DNA of 5,075 nucleotides. Origin: an uncultured Clostridia bacterium (GTDB lineage: Bacteria; Bacillota; Clostridia; Oscillospirales; Ruminococcaceae). Made by a program: the position numbers and the translations under genes. The stretch covers positions 1 to 5,075 of the forward strand of contig CALXKG010000023.1 in NCBI GenBank assembly GCA_944388825.1, given 5' to 3'. Shown in pieces: positions 4,871-5,075 of the stretch. The notes beneath the pieces are model-generated. The model did no database searches and was not told where the DNA came from. It saw only the letters and a list, made by a program, of their open reading frames with translations. The stretch's first letter is position 1. Each line of letters starts with the position of its first letter.

Positions 4871-5075
4871 ATGATTAAAGTGAAATTTAACGACAAAGAA
4901 AAAGAAAATCTGTCAAAACAACTTCTTGAAATAATTAATAAAATGCCGCCGTCTGATGAAAACGGATGGATCAATCTAGCAGATTTAGGTACGCCTTTGT
5001 CTATGGAAGGCATAGAGTATAAAAAGTACGGCTATCCAAAACTCAGTCAATTCATAAATAACTTTAATGATATCT
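4871..5075 (+). CDS. OST-HTH/LOTUS-domain protein, 5' part only
   Basis: The frame is open to the window end, giving 68 residues. After a lysine-rich helix (about 3-25) come GWINLADLG (32-40) and YKKYGYPKLSQFI (50-62). This is the characteristic pattern of the OST-HTH/LOTUS winged helix, a predicted RNA-binding domain known from eukaryotic Oskar, TDRD5/7 and MARF1 and also found in bacterial proteins. The ATG at 4871 directly abuts AAAAGGA, which is too close. The in-frame GTG at 4880, 9 nt from that site, may be the real start. An in-frame ATG at 4841 lies in the upstream hairpin and has no ribosome site. The gene is AT-rich and in the same direction as the cold-shock gene, so they are probably co-transcribed. 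What follows the LOTUS domain is not visible. Confidence 0.75.
   Translation, partial: MIKVKFNDKEKENLSKQLLEIINKMPPSDENGWINLADLGTPLSMEGIEYKKYGYPKLSQFINNFNDI

Noticed and set aside
4354..5075. Cold-shock and LOTUS genes as one gene broken by a frameshift
   Set aside because: They are in different frames, but the first ends naturally, a 55-nt gap with a structured hairpin separates them, and the second has its own ribosome site.
1..5075. CRISPR arrays, tRNA or rRNA genes, insertion sequences
   Set aside because: No regularly spaced repeats, cloverleaf-type sequence, rRNA-like segment or transposase frame was seen.

Overview
The window looks chromosomal and comes from a GC-rich, Gram-positive-type bacterium. 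A GC-rich member of the Clostridia (Oscillospiraceae-like) is my best guess. The basis is strong AGGAGG-type ribosome sites, near-consensus sigma-70/sigma-A promoters, and a small DCxxC metal-binding protein next to a P-type ATPase that lacks that domain. Taxonomy is inferred from style only.

Layout. (1) 1-176: the probable 3' end of an unidentified rightward gene, then an intrinsic terminator at 127-158. (2) 177-2590: a leftward metal-efflux operon. An exact TTGACA-17-TATAAT promoter flanked by two dyads drives a 72-aa HMA metal-binding protein, then a 22-bp palindrome, then a 665-aa P1B-type Zn/Cd/Pb-exporting ATPase. (3) 2600-4318: a rightward, apparently monocistronic guaA (GMP synthase) with its own promoter and a strong hairpin in its short leader. 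(4) 4319-5075: just after the guaA stop the composition drops sharply. One 60-nt block in guaA is 75% GC and one in the next gene is 32% GC. This AT-rich tract holds a cold-shock-domain protein with an unrecognised C-terminal half, and then the start of a protein with an OST-HTH/LOTUS domain, cut by the window edge.

How they fit together. The HMA protein and ATPase form a split metal-efflux unit: the usual N-terminal metal-binding domain is supplied as a separate protein. guaA is housekeeping. The 3' end of guaA is a known integration hotspot, so the AT-rich right end is best read as the left edge of an integrated element. Its first two genes both carry predicted nucleic-acid-binding (probably RNA-binding) domains. 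That pair, together with two unusually perfect hairpins in and between the genes, is the most novel part of the window.
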